Assembly (NCBI RefSeq): GCF_004101245.1
Contig: NZ_SCIN01000002.1
Location: 1,116,001-1,180,000, forward strand
Direction: 5' to 3'
DNA length: 64,000 nucleotides
Source of the DNA: Sphingomonas sp. UV9
GTDB lineage: Bacteria; Pseudomonadota; Alphaproteobacteria; Sphingomonadales; Sphingomonadaceae
Positions 17,860-26,606 of this stretch are shown here, piece by piece. Each line of letters starts with the position of its first letter. The stretch's first letter is position 1. The position numbers and the translations under genes were made by a program. The notes under the pieces were generated by a model. The model was not told the DNA's origin. It worked only from the letters and a program-made list of their open reading frames with translations, and made no database searches.

Positions 17860-17875
17860 TGTCCGGAAACGGACA
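17860..17875. promoter_or_regulatory. Palindrome TGTCCG-N4-CGGACA in divergent promoter region
   Basis: A perfect 6-4-6 inverted repeat 12 bases before the regulator ATG (3 bases before the alternative start at 17857). A further TGTCCG half-site is at 17969-17974, directly before the efflux operon ATG at 17976. The spacing and the divergent layout suggest binding by the adjacent Fis-type regulator, repressing or activating both sides. Confidence 0.5.
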
Positions 17876-17975
17876 GTTGGTACAGTATGAGCGCCGACCC
17901 GAGCGTACGATTACCAATATGATGATATACTACAGTGACTTAGGTCGTTTGTGCGGCATCCCGTACACTGTCCGC

Positions 17976-19259
17976 ATGACGCAAACGACCCTGCCCGGAA
18001 CGGGCGCCGCGATGGACCGGCGTATCGAGCGGCCGCACGCCCGACGGCGCAAGCTGATCGCGCGCGGTGCGATCGCGCTCGTGGTCGTGGCGTCAGCGGT
18101 TGCAGTGTGGCTGCTGATGCCCGGCGCGAACGCGCTGACGGTCGATGCCGCCGCAATCCGGACCGGCGCCGTCATCCGCGCACCGTTCCGTGATTTCGTA
18201 CCGCTGCGCGCCGAGGTTGCGCCGCTCCGTACCGTGTTCGTCACCGCGATCTCGGGCGGGCAGGTCGCGGAACTGGCGGCAAGCGACGGCGCGATGGTCG
18301 TCGCCGGTACCCCGCTCGCGCGTCTGTCCAATCCATCCCTCGCGCTCGATGTCGCCAGCCGCTCCGCCGAGATCGTGGGGCAACTCAGCGCCATCAGCGG
18401 CCAGCGGCTGTCGGTGCAGAGCACGCGTCAGGACGGCGCGCGCGATCTGGCCGAGGCGCGCAACGCGCTGTCCAAGGCGCGTACGCTGCTCGCGCAGAAG
18501 CAGGTGCTGTTCGACAAGGGCATCATCACCCGCGCCGCGATCGATCCGGTGCGCGAGGATGTCGGTTATCAGCAGGCGCGCGTCACGGCACTGGATCGCG
18601 GCACGGCGGAAGCGGGCGCGACGCTGGCGGACCAGTCCTCCGGCATCGCCGCGACCGCGCGTCAGTTGCGCGAGAGCCTGGCGATGGTGCGCGCCAGCCT
18701 GTCCGCACTGGTGCTGCGCGCGCCCGTCGCGGGACGGCTTACCGCCTTCACGCTGCAACCCGGGCAGACGCTCAAGGCGGGTGATCCGGTCGGGCAGATC
18801 GATTCCGAGGGCCAGTGGAAGCTCACCGCCGATGTCGACCAATTCTATCTCGGCCGCGTCCGGGCGGGGCTTGGCGCGGCGGCGGATATCGACGGACGCA
18901 GCTATCCGATGGCGGTCATCAAGATCCTGCCGCAGGTCACCGAGGGGCGATTCCGCATCGAACTGGGCTTTCGCGGCGCGGTACCGGCGGGACTGAACCG
19001 CGGCCAGACGCTCGACGTGCGGCTCGTGCTCGGCGCGGATCGACCTGCGGTGGTCGCGCCCTCGGGCGGCTGGCTGGATGCGGGCGGGACCACCGCGTTC
19101 GTGCTGGACGGGAACGCAAAGGCCGTCAGGCGCGCGATCGTCAGCGGCCGACGCAATCCCGACCAGGTCGAGATCGTCTCCGGCCTCGCCCCTGGCGAGC
19201 GGATCGTGACCACCGCACTCACCACCTACACCCCCTTCCAGACTCTTCTCATCCGATAG
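17976..19259 (+). CDS. Periplasmic adaptor (MacA/HlyD-like) of an ABC efflux system
   Basis: 427 residues from ATG 17976; the longer frame back to 17364 runs through the divergent regulator and is rejected. One N-terminal membrane anchor (~28-48) is followed by a split biotinyl-lipoyl domain (around GGQVAELAASDGAMVVAG and LRAPVAGRLTAF). Between them is a coiled-coil hairpin (~110-240), with beta-barrel and membrane-proximal domains at the end (SGLAPGERIVT). Membrane-fusion proteins link an inner-membrane pump to an outer-membrane channel. The ATPase gene starts nine bases later. No outer-membrane channel gene is in the operon. Confidence 0.9.
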   Translation: MTQTTLPGTGAAMDRRIERPHARRRKLIARGAIALVVVASAVAVWLLMPGANALTVDAAAIRTGAVIRAPFRDFVPLRAEVAPLRTVFVTAISGGQVAELAASDGAMVVAGTPLARLSNPSLALDVASRSAEIVGQLSAISGQRLSVQSTRQDGARDLAEARNALSKARTLLAQKQVLFDKGIITRAAIDPVREDVGYQQARVTALDRGTAEAGATLADQSSGIAATARQLRESLAMVRASLSALVLRAPVAGRLTAFTLQPGQTLKAGDPVGQIDSEGQWKLTADVDQFYLGRVRAGLGAAADIDGRSYPMAVIKILPQVTEGRFRIELGFRGAVPAGLNRGQTLDVRLVLGADRPAVVAPSGGWLDAGGTTAFVLDGNAKAVRRAIVSGRRNPDQVEIVSGLAPGERIVTTALTTYTPFQTLLIR

Positions 19260-19268
19260 GATTCGATC

Positions 19269-19949
19269 ATGATCCAGCTCCAGGACCTCAGCCGCACCTA
19301 TGCCTCCGACGAAATCGAGACAACCGCGCTCGGCGGCATCGACCTCACCGTCGAAGCGGGCGAATTCGTCGCGATCATGGGGCCGTCTGGTTGCGGCAAG
19401 TCGACGTTGCTCAACATCATCGGCACGATCGATCGACCGACCGGCGGGCACTATCTGTTCGAAGGCGGCGACATCGCCCATGCGCCGGAAGCGCAGCTCG
19501 CCCGGCTTCGCCGCGACCGGCTGGGGTTCGTGTTCCAGAGCTTCAACCTGATCGACGAACTGACGATCGCCGAGAACGTCGCGCTGGGCCTCGCCTATCG
19601 CACCATGCCGGCGCGGGAAAAGAAGGAGCGCGTGGCGGCGGCGATGGACCGTGTCGGCATCGCGCACCGCCAGCGCCATCACCCGCATCAATTGTCGGGC
19701 GGCCAGCAACAGCGCGCCGCGATCGCCCGCGCCATCGTCGGCGAGCCGCAGCTGATCCTGGCGGACGAGCCGACGGGCAACCTGGATACCGAGAACGGTG
19801 CGCAGGTGATGGACATCCTCGGCCAGTTGAACGCGGAGGGCGCGACGATCGTCATGGTCACGCACAGCCCGTCGCATGCCGATATCGCCAAGCGGACGGT
19901 CCACATGCTCGACGGTCGCATCCTGTCGTCGGCACGGCGGGCGGCATGA
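19269..19949 (+). CDS. ABC transporter ATP-binding protein, MacB/LolD-like
   Basis: 226 residues with every nucleotide-binding motif: Walker A GPSGCGKST (~residue 38), Q-loop FVFQSFNLIDE, signature LSGGQQQRAAIARAI, Walker B LILADEPTGNLD and the His switch VTHSPSHA. The subgroup is the lipoprotein/macrolide exporter type that works with FtsX-fold permeases, two of which follow. Its stop overlaps the start of a 30-residue membrane peptide. Confidence 0.95.
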   Translation: MIQLQDLSRTYASDEIETTALGGIDLTVEAGEFVAIMGPSGCGKSTLLNIIGTIDRPTGGHYLFEGGDIAHAPEAQLARLRRDRLGFVFQSFNLIDELTIAENVALGLAYRTMPAREKKERVAAAMDRVGIAHRQRHHPHQLSGGQQQRAAIARAIVGEPQLILADEPTGNLDTENGAQVMDILGQLNAEGATIVMVTHSPSHADIAKRTVHMLDGRILSSARRAA

Positions 19950-20041
19950 TGCGCCGATCGCTCCAGACTCTCGTCCTGCTGCTCCTGGTGGTCGTGCTGG
20001 TTCGCCATCTCGCGGCGACCAAGCCCGCCCGCGACGCCTGA
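19949..20041 (+). CDS. 30-residue single-pass membrane microprotein
   Basis: Too short for most gene callers. ATG 19949 (or the adjacent ATG 19946, overlapping the ATPase TGA) opens a frame MRRSLQTLVLLLLVVVLVRH followed by ten polar residues and TGA. It has a basic N-terminus and one hydrophobic helix of about 14-16 residues. It fits neatly between the ATPase stop and the first permease start (20052), with AAGGA upstream of that permease. Position and composition suggest a small subunit or a translation-coupling leader of the transporter. It may equally be chance. Confidence 0.5.
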   Translation: MRRSLQTLVLLLLVVVLVRHLAATKPARDA

Positions 20042-20051
20042 AGGAACCGCG

Positions 20052-22469
20052 ATGTCCACGCTCACCAGCCTTTATCGGTCGCTGACCCGCCACCGATTGT
20101 TCGCGCTTCTCAACATCGGCGGCCTCGCGCTCGGGATTGCCGTGTTCCTCGTCTTGTTCCTCTTCGTCCGGTTCGAGACCGGGTATGACCGCGTGCTGCC
20201 GCTACAGGATCAACTGTGGGTGATCGAGGAGCGCTATGTGATGCCGGGCTATCCGCCCGACACCAGCCCGAACACGATGGGGAACGAACTGAAGATATTG
20301 CAGGCCGATTACCCGCAACTCGTCGGCACGCGCTACTCGAATAGCGCGGCAACGGTGCGGCAGGGTGGGCAGGCGACGGCCGAGGATCTGGGAACAGTCG
20401 ATCCGAACTTCTTCGATCTCATGCGGTTTCCCGCGGTCGAGGGAAACCCTGCGGCGACGCTCGCTGATCCGAACGGCCTGATCGTCACGCAGAAAACCGC
20501 GCAAAAATATTTCGGGAGCCAGTCGGCAATCGGGCGGACGTTGCAGCTGTCGATCGACGGGACGACCTATCCCTACCGGGTCGGTGCCGTGCTGCGCGAC
20601 ATGCCCGAAAACGTGACGTTCAAGAGCGAGATGTTCGCGCAACTCGTGCCCACGCGGTTCGGCAACGAATGGTGGGATCATTGGGGCAGCGCGTCCCTTA
20701 CTACGCTGCTGCGGTTTCCGGACCCGGCGGCGGCGAGGGCGTTCGAGGCGCAACTACCGGCCTTTCTCGACCGTCATGCCTATGCGGGCGATAATCTGAA
20801 GAAGGGCGAGTATTTCCAGTCCTTACGCCCACTGGGCGCGATGCATCTCTATAGTCCCGGGGACCGCGCAATCGTCACGACGCTGGGCGCGGTCGGGCTG
20901 TTGACGCTGCTGATCGCGATCGTGAACTACGTCAATCTGGCCACCGCGCGTGCCGGGTTGCGCGCGCGCGAAGTGGCGATGCGCAAGGTGCTGGGCGGGA
21001 CGCGAGCCTCGCTCGTTCGTCAGTTCATGGGCGAGGCGCTGGCGACCGTGGCGGTGGCGGCGCTGATCGGACTCGCGTTTGCCGAGATCGCGCTGCCGTT
21101 CGTCAACGCACTCGGCGGAACGTCTCTGGCGATCCGCTATGTCGGATGGGACGGCGTCGTCCTGCCGCTGATCCTGCTCGTCTTGGGCGTTGCGTTCATC
21201 GCGGGGGTGCATCCCGCGTTCGTGCTGTCGGGGTTTCGGCCCGCCGCAGTGCTCGCCTCGACGCGCGCGCCCGGCGGTGGGCGGAGTGGCACTAGGCTGC
21301 GGAGTGCGCTGGTCGTCGTCCAGTTCGCGATTGCCATCGCCTTTGCGATAGCGACCGGCGTCATGCTCAGTCAGACCGCGCATATGCGCGATGCCGACCT
21401 CGGTTTTCGCCGCGATGGACTTATGATCGTGCGCTCGCTGATGACCGGCGGGATCGATTCTGCGCAGCGCGCGGCTATCCTGCGTAGTCTCGCGGCGGCT
21501 CCCGGCGTAACCGGCGTCACGGTCGCCAACAACGCGCCTGGCGACCAGAGTACGACGAATTTCTCGAGTTATAGTCGTGTAGGGGCACCCGGCAGCAAGG
21601 TGTCGGTGATGGATGTCGGCACCGGTCGCGATTATTTTCGCGTATACGGCGCTCGTCTCGCCGCCGGTCGTCTGTTCGATGCCGCGCATGCGGATGACCG
21701 CGGCTTGTTGACGCCTGCCGAACGTCAGCGGTCAGGACCCAACGTGGTGATCAACCGGACCGCGGCGACCGCACTCGGCTTTGCGTCGCCGACGGCGGCA
21801 CTCGGGCAGACGATCAATGACGGAGAGCGAAGCGCGACGATCATTGGCGTAGTCGACGACCTGCGCTTCAGAAGTCCGCGCGATCGGGTCGATCCGGTTG
21901 CCTATACCTACAACACGGTCGACGTGATCTCGCCGTTCGCGGCGGTACGCTATGCCGGCCGCGACGCGAAGACCATGATGGCGGCGCTCGAGGCGGCGTG
22001 GAAGCGCGTTGTGCCGGGTGTCCCGTTCGAGGCGCGCTCGGTCGAGGACAATCTGTACCAGCGGTATTACAAGGCCGACGCACAGCGATCGCGGCTGTTC
22101 ACGATTGGGGCGGCGCTGGCCATCCTGATCGGCTGCATCGGGCTATACGGGCTCGCTGCGTTCGACACGTCGCGGCGCGTGAAGGAGATCGGTATCCGCA
22201 AGACGCTCGGCGCCTCGACCGCCGAAGTGTTGCGGCTGTTGATCGGGCAGTTCCTGCGACCGGTGGTCCTCGCGAACCTCGTCGCGTGGCCGCTTGCCTA
22301 TGTGGCGATGCAGCGGTGGCTCGGCGGGTTCGACGATCGCATTGCGTTGTCGCCGCTATACTTCGCCGCCGCCACCTTGGCTGCGATCGGCATCGCGAGT
22401 GCCACCGTCTTCGGTCAGGCCTGGCGCGTCGCCCGCGCGGAGCCCGCCCGCGCGCTGCGTCACGAATAG
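20052..22469 (+). CDS. FtsX/MacB-fold ABC permease 1
   Basis: 805 residues. TM1 is at ~17-40 (NIGGLALGIAVFLVLFLFVRFE). A large periplasmic MacB-type domain (~45-270) leads to three helices (~280-400). A second half repeats the pattern with a periplasmic domain and three C-terminal helices ending EPARALRHE. The full double-FtsX architecture is seen in MacB-like exporters that drive a periplasmic adaptor by mechanotransmission rather than carrying substrate through the membrane. It shares the whole architecture and long identical stretches with the next gene, so the pair is a tandem duplication. Confidence 0.92.
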   Translation: MSTLTSLYRSLTRHRLFALLNIGGLALGIAVFLVLFLFVRFETGYDRVLPLQDQLWVIEERYVMPGYPPDTSPNTMGNELKILQADYPQLVGTRYSNSAATVRQGGQATAEDLGTVDPNFFDLMRFPAVEGNPAATLADPNGLIVTQKTAQKYFGSQSAIGRTLQLSIDGTTYPYRVGAVLRDMPENVTFKSEMFAQLVPTRFGNEWWDHWGSASLTTLLRFPDPAAARAFEAQLPAFLDRHAYAGDNLKKGEYFQSLRPLGAMHLYSPGDRAIVTTLGAVGLLTLLIAIVNYVNLATARAGLRAREVAMRKVLGGTRASLVRQFMGEALATVAVAALIGLAFAEIALPFVNALGGTSLAIRYVGWDGVVLPLILLVLGVAFIAGVHPAFVLSGFRPAAVLASTRAPGGGRSGTRLRSALVVVQFAIAIAFAIATGVMLSQTAHMRDADLGFRRDGLMIVRSLMTGGIDSAQRAAILRSLAAAPGVTGVTVANNAPGDQSTTNFSSYSRVGAPGSKVSVMDVGTGRDYFRVYGARLAAGRLFDAAHADDRGLLTPAERQRSGPNVVINRTAATALGFASPTAALGQTINDGERSATIIGVVDDLRFRSPRDRVDPVAYTYNTVDVISPFAAVRYAGRDAKTMMAALEAAWKRVVPGVPFEARSVEDNLYQRYYKADAQRSRLFTIGAALAILIGCIGLYGLAAFDTSRRVKEIGIRKTLGASTAEVLRLLIGQFLRPVVLANLVAWPLAYVAMQRWLGGFDDRIALSPLYFAAATLAAIGIASATVFGQAWRVARAEPARALRHE

Positions 22470-22481
22470 GGAGGGCGACCG

Positions 22482-24893
22482 ATGACTTCCGCCCTCCTGA
22501 CCCTGTACCGCTCGTTTACCCGGCATCGCCTGTACGCGATCCTCAACATCGGCGGGCTCGCGCTCGGCATCGCGGTGTTCCTGGTGCTGTTCCTCTTCGT
22601 GAGGTTCGAGACCAGTTACGACCGTGTGCTGCCGGGATGGGAGCGGGCCTGGACGATCGAGCGCACGCTTCAGTTTCCGGGAAACCCGGAAGTGCAGATC
22701 CCGTCCTCGCCCACGCTCGCCGCGCAATTGGCAGACGCATTCCCCGACCTCGTTGCGGCGCGCATGACGCCCTACGATACCGCGACCGTGTTGACCGGAA
22801 ACACCAGCACCGCGCGCAAGCTGGCATTGGTCGACCCTGCGTATTTCCGGATTTTCCCGTTCCCCGTCGTCGAAGGCGATATCGCGACGACGATCGCGCG
22901 GCCGGATGGGCTCATTGTCACGCACAGTGTCGCGGAGAGCTATTTCGGCAAGACGAGCGCACTGGGCCGGACACTCACCGTCGCGATCGACGGCAAGCCC
23001 AAAATCTACCGGGTGGGGGCGGTGATCGCCGACCTGCCGAAGAACCAGACCTATGCCAGCGACCTGTTCGCGGCGATCCCGGCCGAACCCGCGGACGACA
23101 CGCTTTCCGCCAGCTACGGCGTCGCGACCTTCCTGAGGGTTGCCGATGCCGCGACCGCGGACCGGGTCGGCGCCTTCCTACGGCGCCATCCCGATCCCCA
23201 GTTCAATGCCGAGGCGCGTCAGTTCCTGAAAGAAGGACTGAAGCCGGTTGCCAGCCTCCACCTCGCCGACAAGGGCGTCAGCACGGTCGTCGCCGTGCTG
23301 GGGACGGTGGGGATCGTCGCGCTGCTCCTGGCGGTGGTCAACTACATCAACCTTGCGACGGCGCGCGCCGGTCTTCGCGCGCGCGAGATCGCGATACGCA
23401 AGGTCGTTGGTGCAACCCGGCGCACCCTGGTCGGGCAGTTGCTCGGGGAAGCGCTGATCGCCGTGACGCTCGCGGCATTGATCGGGCTCGCGCTCGCCGA
23501 AATCGCGCTTCCCTTCGTCAACACGATCGGAGGCATCGACCTGTCGATCGCCTATCGGGGGACCTGGTCGATCCTGCCGCCGCTATTGGTCATGATCGCA
23601 ATGGTGGCATTGCTCGCGGGGTTTTACCCGGCCTTCGTCATCGCAAGCTTCCAGCCCGCGGGCGTGCTTGCCGCAGCACGCACCCCGGGCGGCGATCGAG
23701 CAGGCGCGCGGCTGCGCAAGGCGCTGGTCGTGATCCAGTTCGGGATCGCCATCGCGCTGATGATCGGTACGGCCATATTGTACGCCCAGACCCGGCACGT
23801 CCGGCAGGCCGACATAGGCTTTGGTCGCGACGGTCTCATCCTGGTGACCGGTTACGGGGATCGCGCGCTCGATACGGAACAGCGTGCCCGGTTGATCGCC
23901 GCGATCCGGGAAATCCGCGGCGTCACGGGCATCACGACGAGCGGTGCCGTGCCCGGTGGAGGTACGTTCGCGATCGCCAAGATGAAGCGCGCAGGCGCAA
24001 CTGGCGAACCGCCGATGATCGTGCAGTCCACGGTCGGCGATCGCTTCTTCGAGGTCTACCGCGCCCGGTTGCTCGCGGGTCGCGTCTTCGAACCGAAACG
24101 TTTTGCGCTCGATGTCGATAAGGATGGCGCTGGCGAAACCGACCGCAAGGACAGGCGGAGGATGACGAACATCATCGTCAACCGCACCGCCGCCCAGCGC
24201 CTGGGCTTCGCCCGTGTCGCCGATGCGGTCGGCCAGATCGTTTCGCGCGACGACGACGTGGTCAGGATCGTCGGGGTCATCGCCGATATGCGCTTCGGCA
24301 CGCCGCGTCAGCCGGTCGAGGCGTTCGCCTATCGCTATCAAACCGGGGGCGGGACCCGCTCCCTGCTGGTGGTCCGCACGTCGGAGGATCCCGGACTCGT
24401 CCTGGCGCGCCTCGAAGGCACGTGGCACCGAGTGGCACCGGCGGTGCCGCCGGTCGCGACGACGGTCGACCAGACGCTGTACGAATCCTATTATCGCCAG
24501 GACGTCCAGCGGTCGCGGTTGTTCACGGCCGGCGCGGTCCTCGCGGCGTTGATCGGGTGTATCGGGCTCTACGGCCTTGCCGCGTTCGACACCTCGCGGC
24601 GGATCAAGGAGATCGGTATCCGCAAGGTGCTCGGTGCCTCGACTGCCGACGTGATGCGGCTGCTTCTCGGCCAGTTCCTGAAACCGGTCGTTGTTGCGAA
24701 CATGATCGCGTGGCCGATCGCGTGGGTCGCGATGGCGGACTGGTTGAACGGATTCGACGATAGAATTGCCTTGTCGCCATTCTATTTTCTCGCCGCGAGC
24801 GTGCTTGCGCTGATCATCGCAACGGGAACGGTGGCCAGCCACGCATGGCGCGTCGCGCGCGCCGAACCAGCACGCGCTCTGCGGCAATCTTAG
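22482..24893 (+). CDS. FtsX/MacB-fold ABC permease 2 (paralogue of preceding gene)
   Basis: 803 residues, starting 12 bases after permease 1. The N-terminal segment (NIGGLALGIAVFLVLFLFVRFE), the middle (VNYINLATARAGLRAREIAIRKV) and the end (AWRVARAEPARALRQ) are near-identical to permease 1. The periplasmic domains differ: it has an extra charged insert around residues 540-565 (DKDGAGETDRKDRRR). The two probably form a heterodimer with one ATPase dimer. No terminator is evident before the convergent glycosylase gene. Confidence 0.92.
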   Translation: MTSALLTLYRSFTRHRLYAILNIGGLALGIAVFLVLFLFVRFETSYDRVLPGWERAWTIERTLQFPGNPEVQIPSSPTLAAQLADAFPDLVAARMTPYDTATVLTGNTSTARKLALVDPAYFRIFPFPVVEGDIATTIARPDGLIVTHSVAESYFGKTSALGRTLTVAIDGKPKIYRVGAVIADLPKNQTYASDLFAAIPAEPADDTLSASYGVATFLRVADAATADRVGAFLRRHPDPQFNAEARQFLKEGLKPVASLHLADKGVSTVVAVLGTVGIVALLLAVVNYINLATARAGLRAREIAIRKVVGATRRTLVGQLLGEALIAVTLAALIGLALAEIALPFVNTIGGIDLSIAYRGTWSILPPLLVMIAMVALLAGFYPAFVIASFQPAGVLAAARTPGGDRAGARLRKALVVIQFGIAIALMIGTAILYAQTRHVRQADIGFGRDGLILVTGYGDRALDTEQRARLIAAIREIRGVTGITTSGAVPGGGTFAIAKMKRAGATGEPPMIVQSTVGDRFFEVYRARLLAGRVFEPKRFALDVDKDGAGETDRKDRRRMTNIIVNRTAAQRLGFARVADAVGQIVSRDDDVVRIVGVIADMRFGTPRQPVEAFAYRYQTGGGTRSLLVVRTSEDPGLVLARLEGTWHRVAPAVPPVATTVDQTLYESYYRQDVQRSRLFTAGAVLAALIGCIGLYGLAAFDTSRRIKEIGIRKVLGASTADVMRLLLGQFLKPVVVANMIAWPIAWVAMADWLNGFDDRIALSPFYFLAASVLALIIATGTVASHAWRVARAEPARALRQS

Positions 24894-24947
24894 CGCGGTG
24901 GAGCCGGCGCATGGTTGAGCCCATGACCGCTGCCGTCTCTTGGATCA

Positions 24948-26171
24948 TCATCCGGTCGCGCCCAGGCGCGCGCAGGCTGCTGCGAGTTCACGCGCCATAG
25001 TACCGCGGTCGCCTATGACGACCTCAGCGAGCCCCAACCAGGTCGCCATCAATCGAAGCTCGTGCGCAAGCCGGTCGACGGTTTGGTCGGGCGTGTCGTT
25101 CTCACGGTGCGCATTGAGAACGAGCAGGCGCGCGTCTCGGCGATCGGCCTTGAGGTCGACGCGAGCCACGATCTGGTCGCCAACAAGGAAGGGTAGAACG
25201 TAATAGCCGTGCACCCGCTTTTCGATCGGCGTGTAGATTTCGAGACGATAGCGGATCCCGAACAGCCGCTCGGTGCGGGCGCGTTCCCAGATCAAGGGGT
25301 CGAATGGCGCAAGCAGTGCCTGTCCGGCAATACGGCGGGGGAGGCGCGCTTTATGATGGCGATATGCCTGCTGGCCCCAACCCGCGACCCGCACGGGCAG
25401 CAGGATTCCGTCCTCGACCAGTTCGACGATCCGCCCCTCGATATCCGCCGGTTTCAGCCGAAAATACGCGCGCAGGTCGGCGGCGGTGGCGATGCCGAGG
25501 GCGGCAGCCGAACGCTCGATCAGCATGCGATGCGCGTCCGGCGCTTCTGGTGTCGGCAGCGCCAGTACCGATTCCGGCAATACGCGTTCGGGAATATCAT
25601 ACACGCGCTCAAAGTTGCCGCGCCGGGTCGCTGTGGTGATCCGTCCTGCCCAGAACAGCCATTCGAGAGCGCACTTGGTGTCGCTCCAGCCCCACCAGCC
25701 GCCTGTGCCCCGACTTCCTGCGATATCGGAGGCGGCTAACGACCCCTCGGTTTCGATCCGCCTGAGCAGGGCTTCGGCTTCGTGACGCTTTTCGTGCGCG
25801 AAAGGTTCGAGGCCCTTCCAGATCCGTTCGCCTCGCTCGGCCTGCGCCATTCGCCAGCGTAGGAGCGGATGCAGGTCAAGCGGTAGCAACGATGCCTCGT
25901 GCGCCCAATACTCGAACAGCTTGCGCGGTTTACCCCAGGCATTCCGGTCGAGCAGTTCGCGCGGATAGGTGCCGAGCCGGGAAAAGATCGGCAGATAATG
26001 TGCCCGGGCAAGTATATTGACGCTGTCGATCTGATGAAGCTGAACGCGTGAGATCACCCGGTCCAGATGCGAGGCTCGGATCTCGACCGCAGGCCGCTCG
26101 CTACCCAGACCTTGGGCCGCGAGCGCTATACGACGCGCCTCGGCGACCGAAAGGGTCTCTTTGATCGGCAT
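24948..26171 (-). CDS. YcaQ/AlkZ-family winged-helix DNA glycosylase
   Basis: 407 residues from ATG 26171. The protein has the HTH_42 tandem winged-helix architecture. The N-terminal RVQLHQIDSVNILARAHYL contains the QxD catalytic-type motif (QID) of the YcaQ/AlkX branch, and LFEYWAHEASLLPLDLHP and GWGQQAYRHHKA are further family landmarks. Members unhook interstrand DNA crosslinks and alkyl adducts, and some protect producers of DNA-damaging natural products. That last point is notable because a biosynthetic-looking cluster lies directly beyond its promoter, but YcaQ genes are also common without one. Confidence 0.88.
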   Translation of the reverse strand: MPIKETLSVAEARRIALAAQGLGSERPAVEIRASHLDRVISRVQLHQIDSVNILARAHYLPIFSRLGTYPRELLDRNAWGKPRKLFEYWAHEASLLPLDLHPLLRWRMAQAERGERIWKGLEPFAHEKRHEAEALLRRIETEGSLAASDIAGSRGTGGWWGWSDTKCALEWLFWAGRITTATRRGNFERVYDIPERVLPESVLALPTPEAPDAHRMLIERSAAALGIATAADLRAYFRLKPADIEGRIVELVEDGILLPVRVAGWGQQAYRHHKARLPRRIAGQALLAPFDPLIWERARTERLFGIRYRLEIYTPIEKRVHGYYVLPFLVGDQIVARVDLKADRRDARLLVLNAHRENDTPDQTVDRLAHELRLMATWLGLAEVVIGDRGTMARELAAACARLGATG

Positions 26172-26172
26172 A

Positions 26173-26208
26173 GTGCTCGATATCCAAAAACGTGCTCGAT
26201 ATCCAAAA
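26173..26208. repeat. Tandem 17-base direct repeat with 19-base period
   Basis: GTGCTCGATATCCAAAA occurs at 26173-26189 and again at 26192-26208, directly upstream of the glycosylase ATG. Two identical copies one and three-quarter helix turns apart could be an operator or a replication-slippage duplication. Confidence 0.6.
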
Positions 26209-26606
26209 CGGATTTTTGCGCTCGGCATGTTGCAGTTCGGAGGAGTTGTCTTTCGATCGGGGCAAGTTACGTGAGGCTAAATCGAGCTCATTCGATAAAC
26301 CAATTTAGGCGCAAACACAAAATTATCAGTGAGATGGTGTGGTTGTTCCGCGGTAGTAATCGAAATCAGGAAATATCGAAAACGGACATATTAATTAGTA
26401 TATGCGATCGAAATGGATAATTTTGACATGCAAAACTTCTTTACCGTAGGGCGAATGCTAGAGTAGGTTGGGCAATATTCAATATTGGACTTGGTGGTTT
26501 GAGTGGGTAGCAAAGCCCATTTAACGCTTTGGGTGTTGTCATTGAAATACTGATTTTGCGTGTGGTCGTTGTCCGGATGTGACGATCGAACTCAAGGGAG
26601 GGAGCG
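26209..26606. other. AT-rich intergenic region with a 7-1-7 palindrome
   Basis: A 398-base stretch with clearly lower GC than the rest of the window and no credible gene. It carries the divergent promoters of the glycosylase gene and the SARP regulator. A perfect palindrome CAATATT-C-AATATTG lies at 26472-26486, 121 bases before the SARP start. GGGAGGGAG just before 26607 is the SARP ribosome-binding site. The low GC marks the left boundary of the cluster and may indicate transferred DNA. Confidence 0.6.

Noticed and set aside
18093..20093. Minus-strand ORF of 666 codons across adaptor and ATPase genes
   Set aside because: It spans two real genes and their junction and has no protein-family signature.
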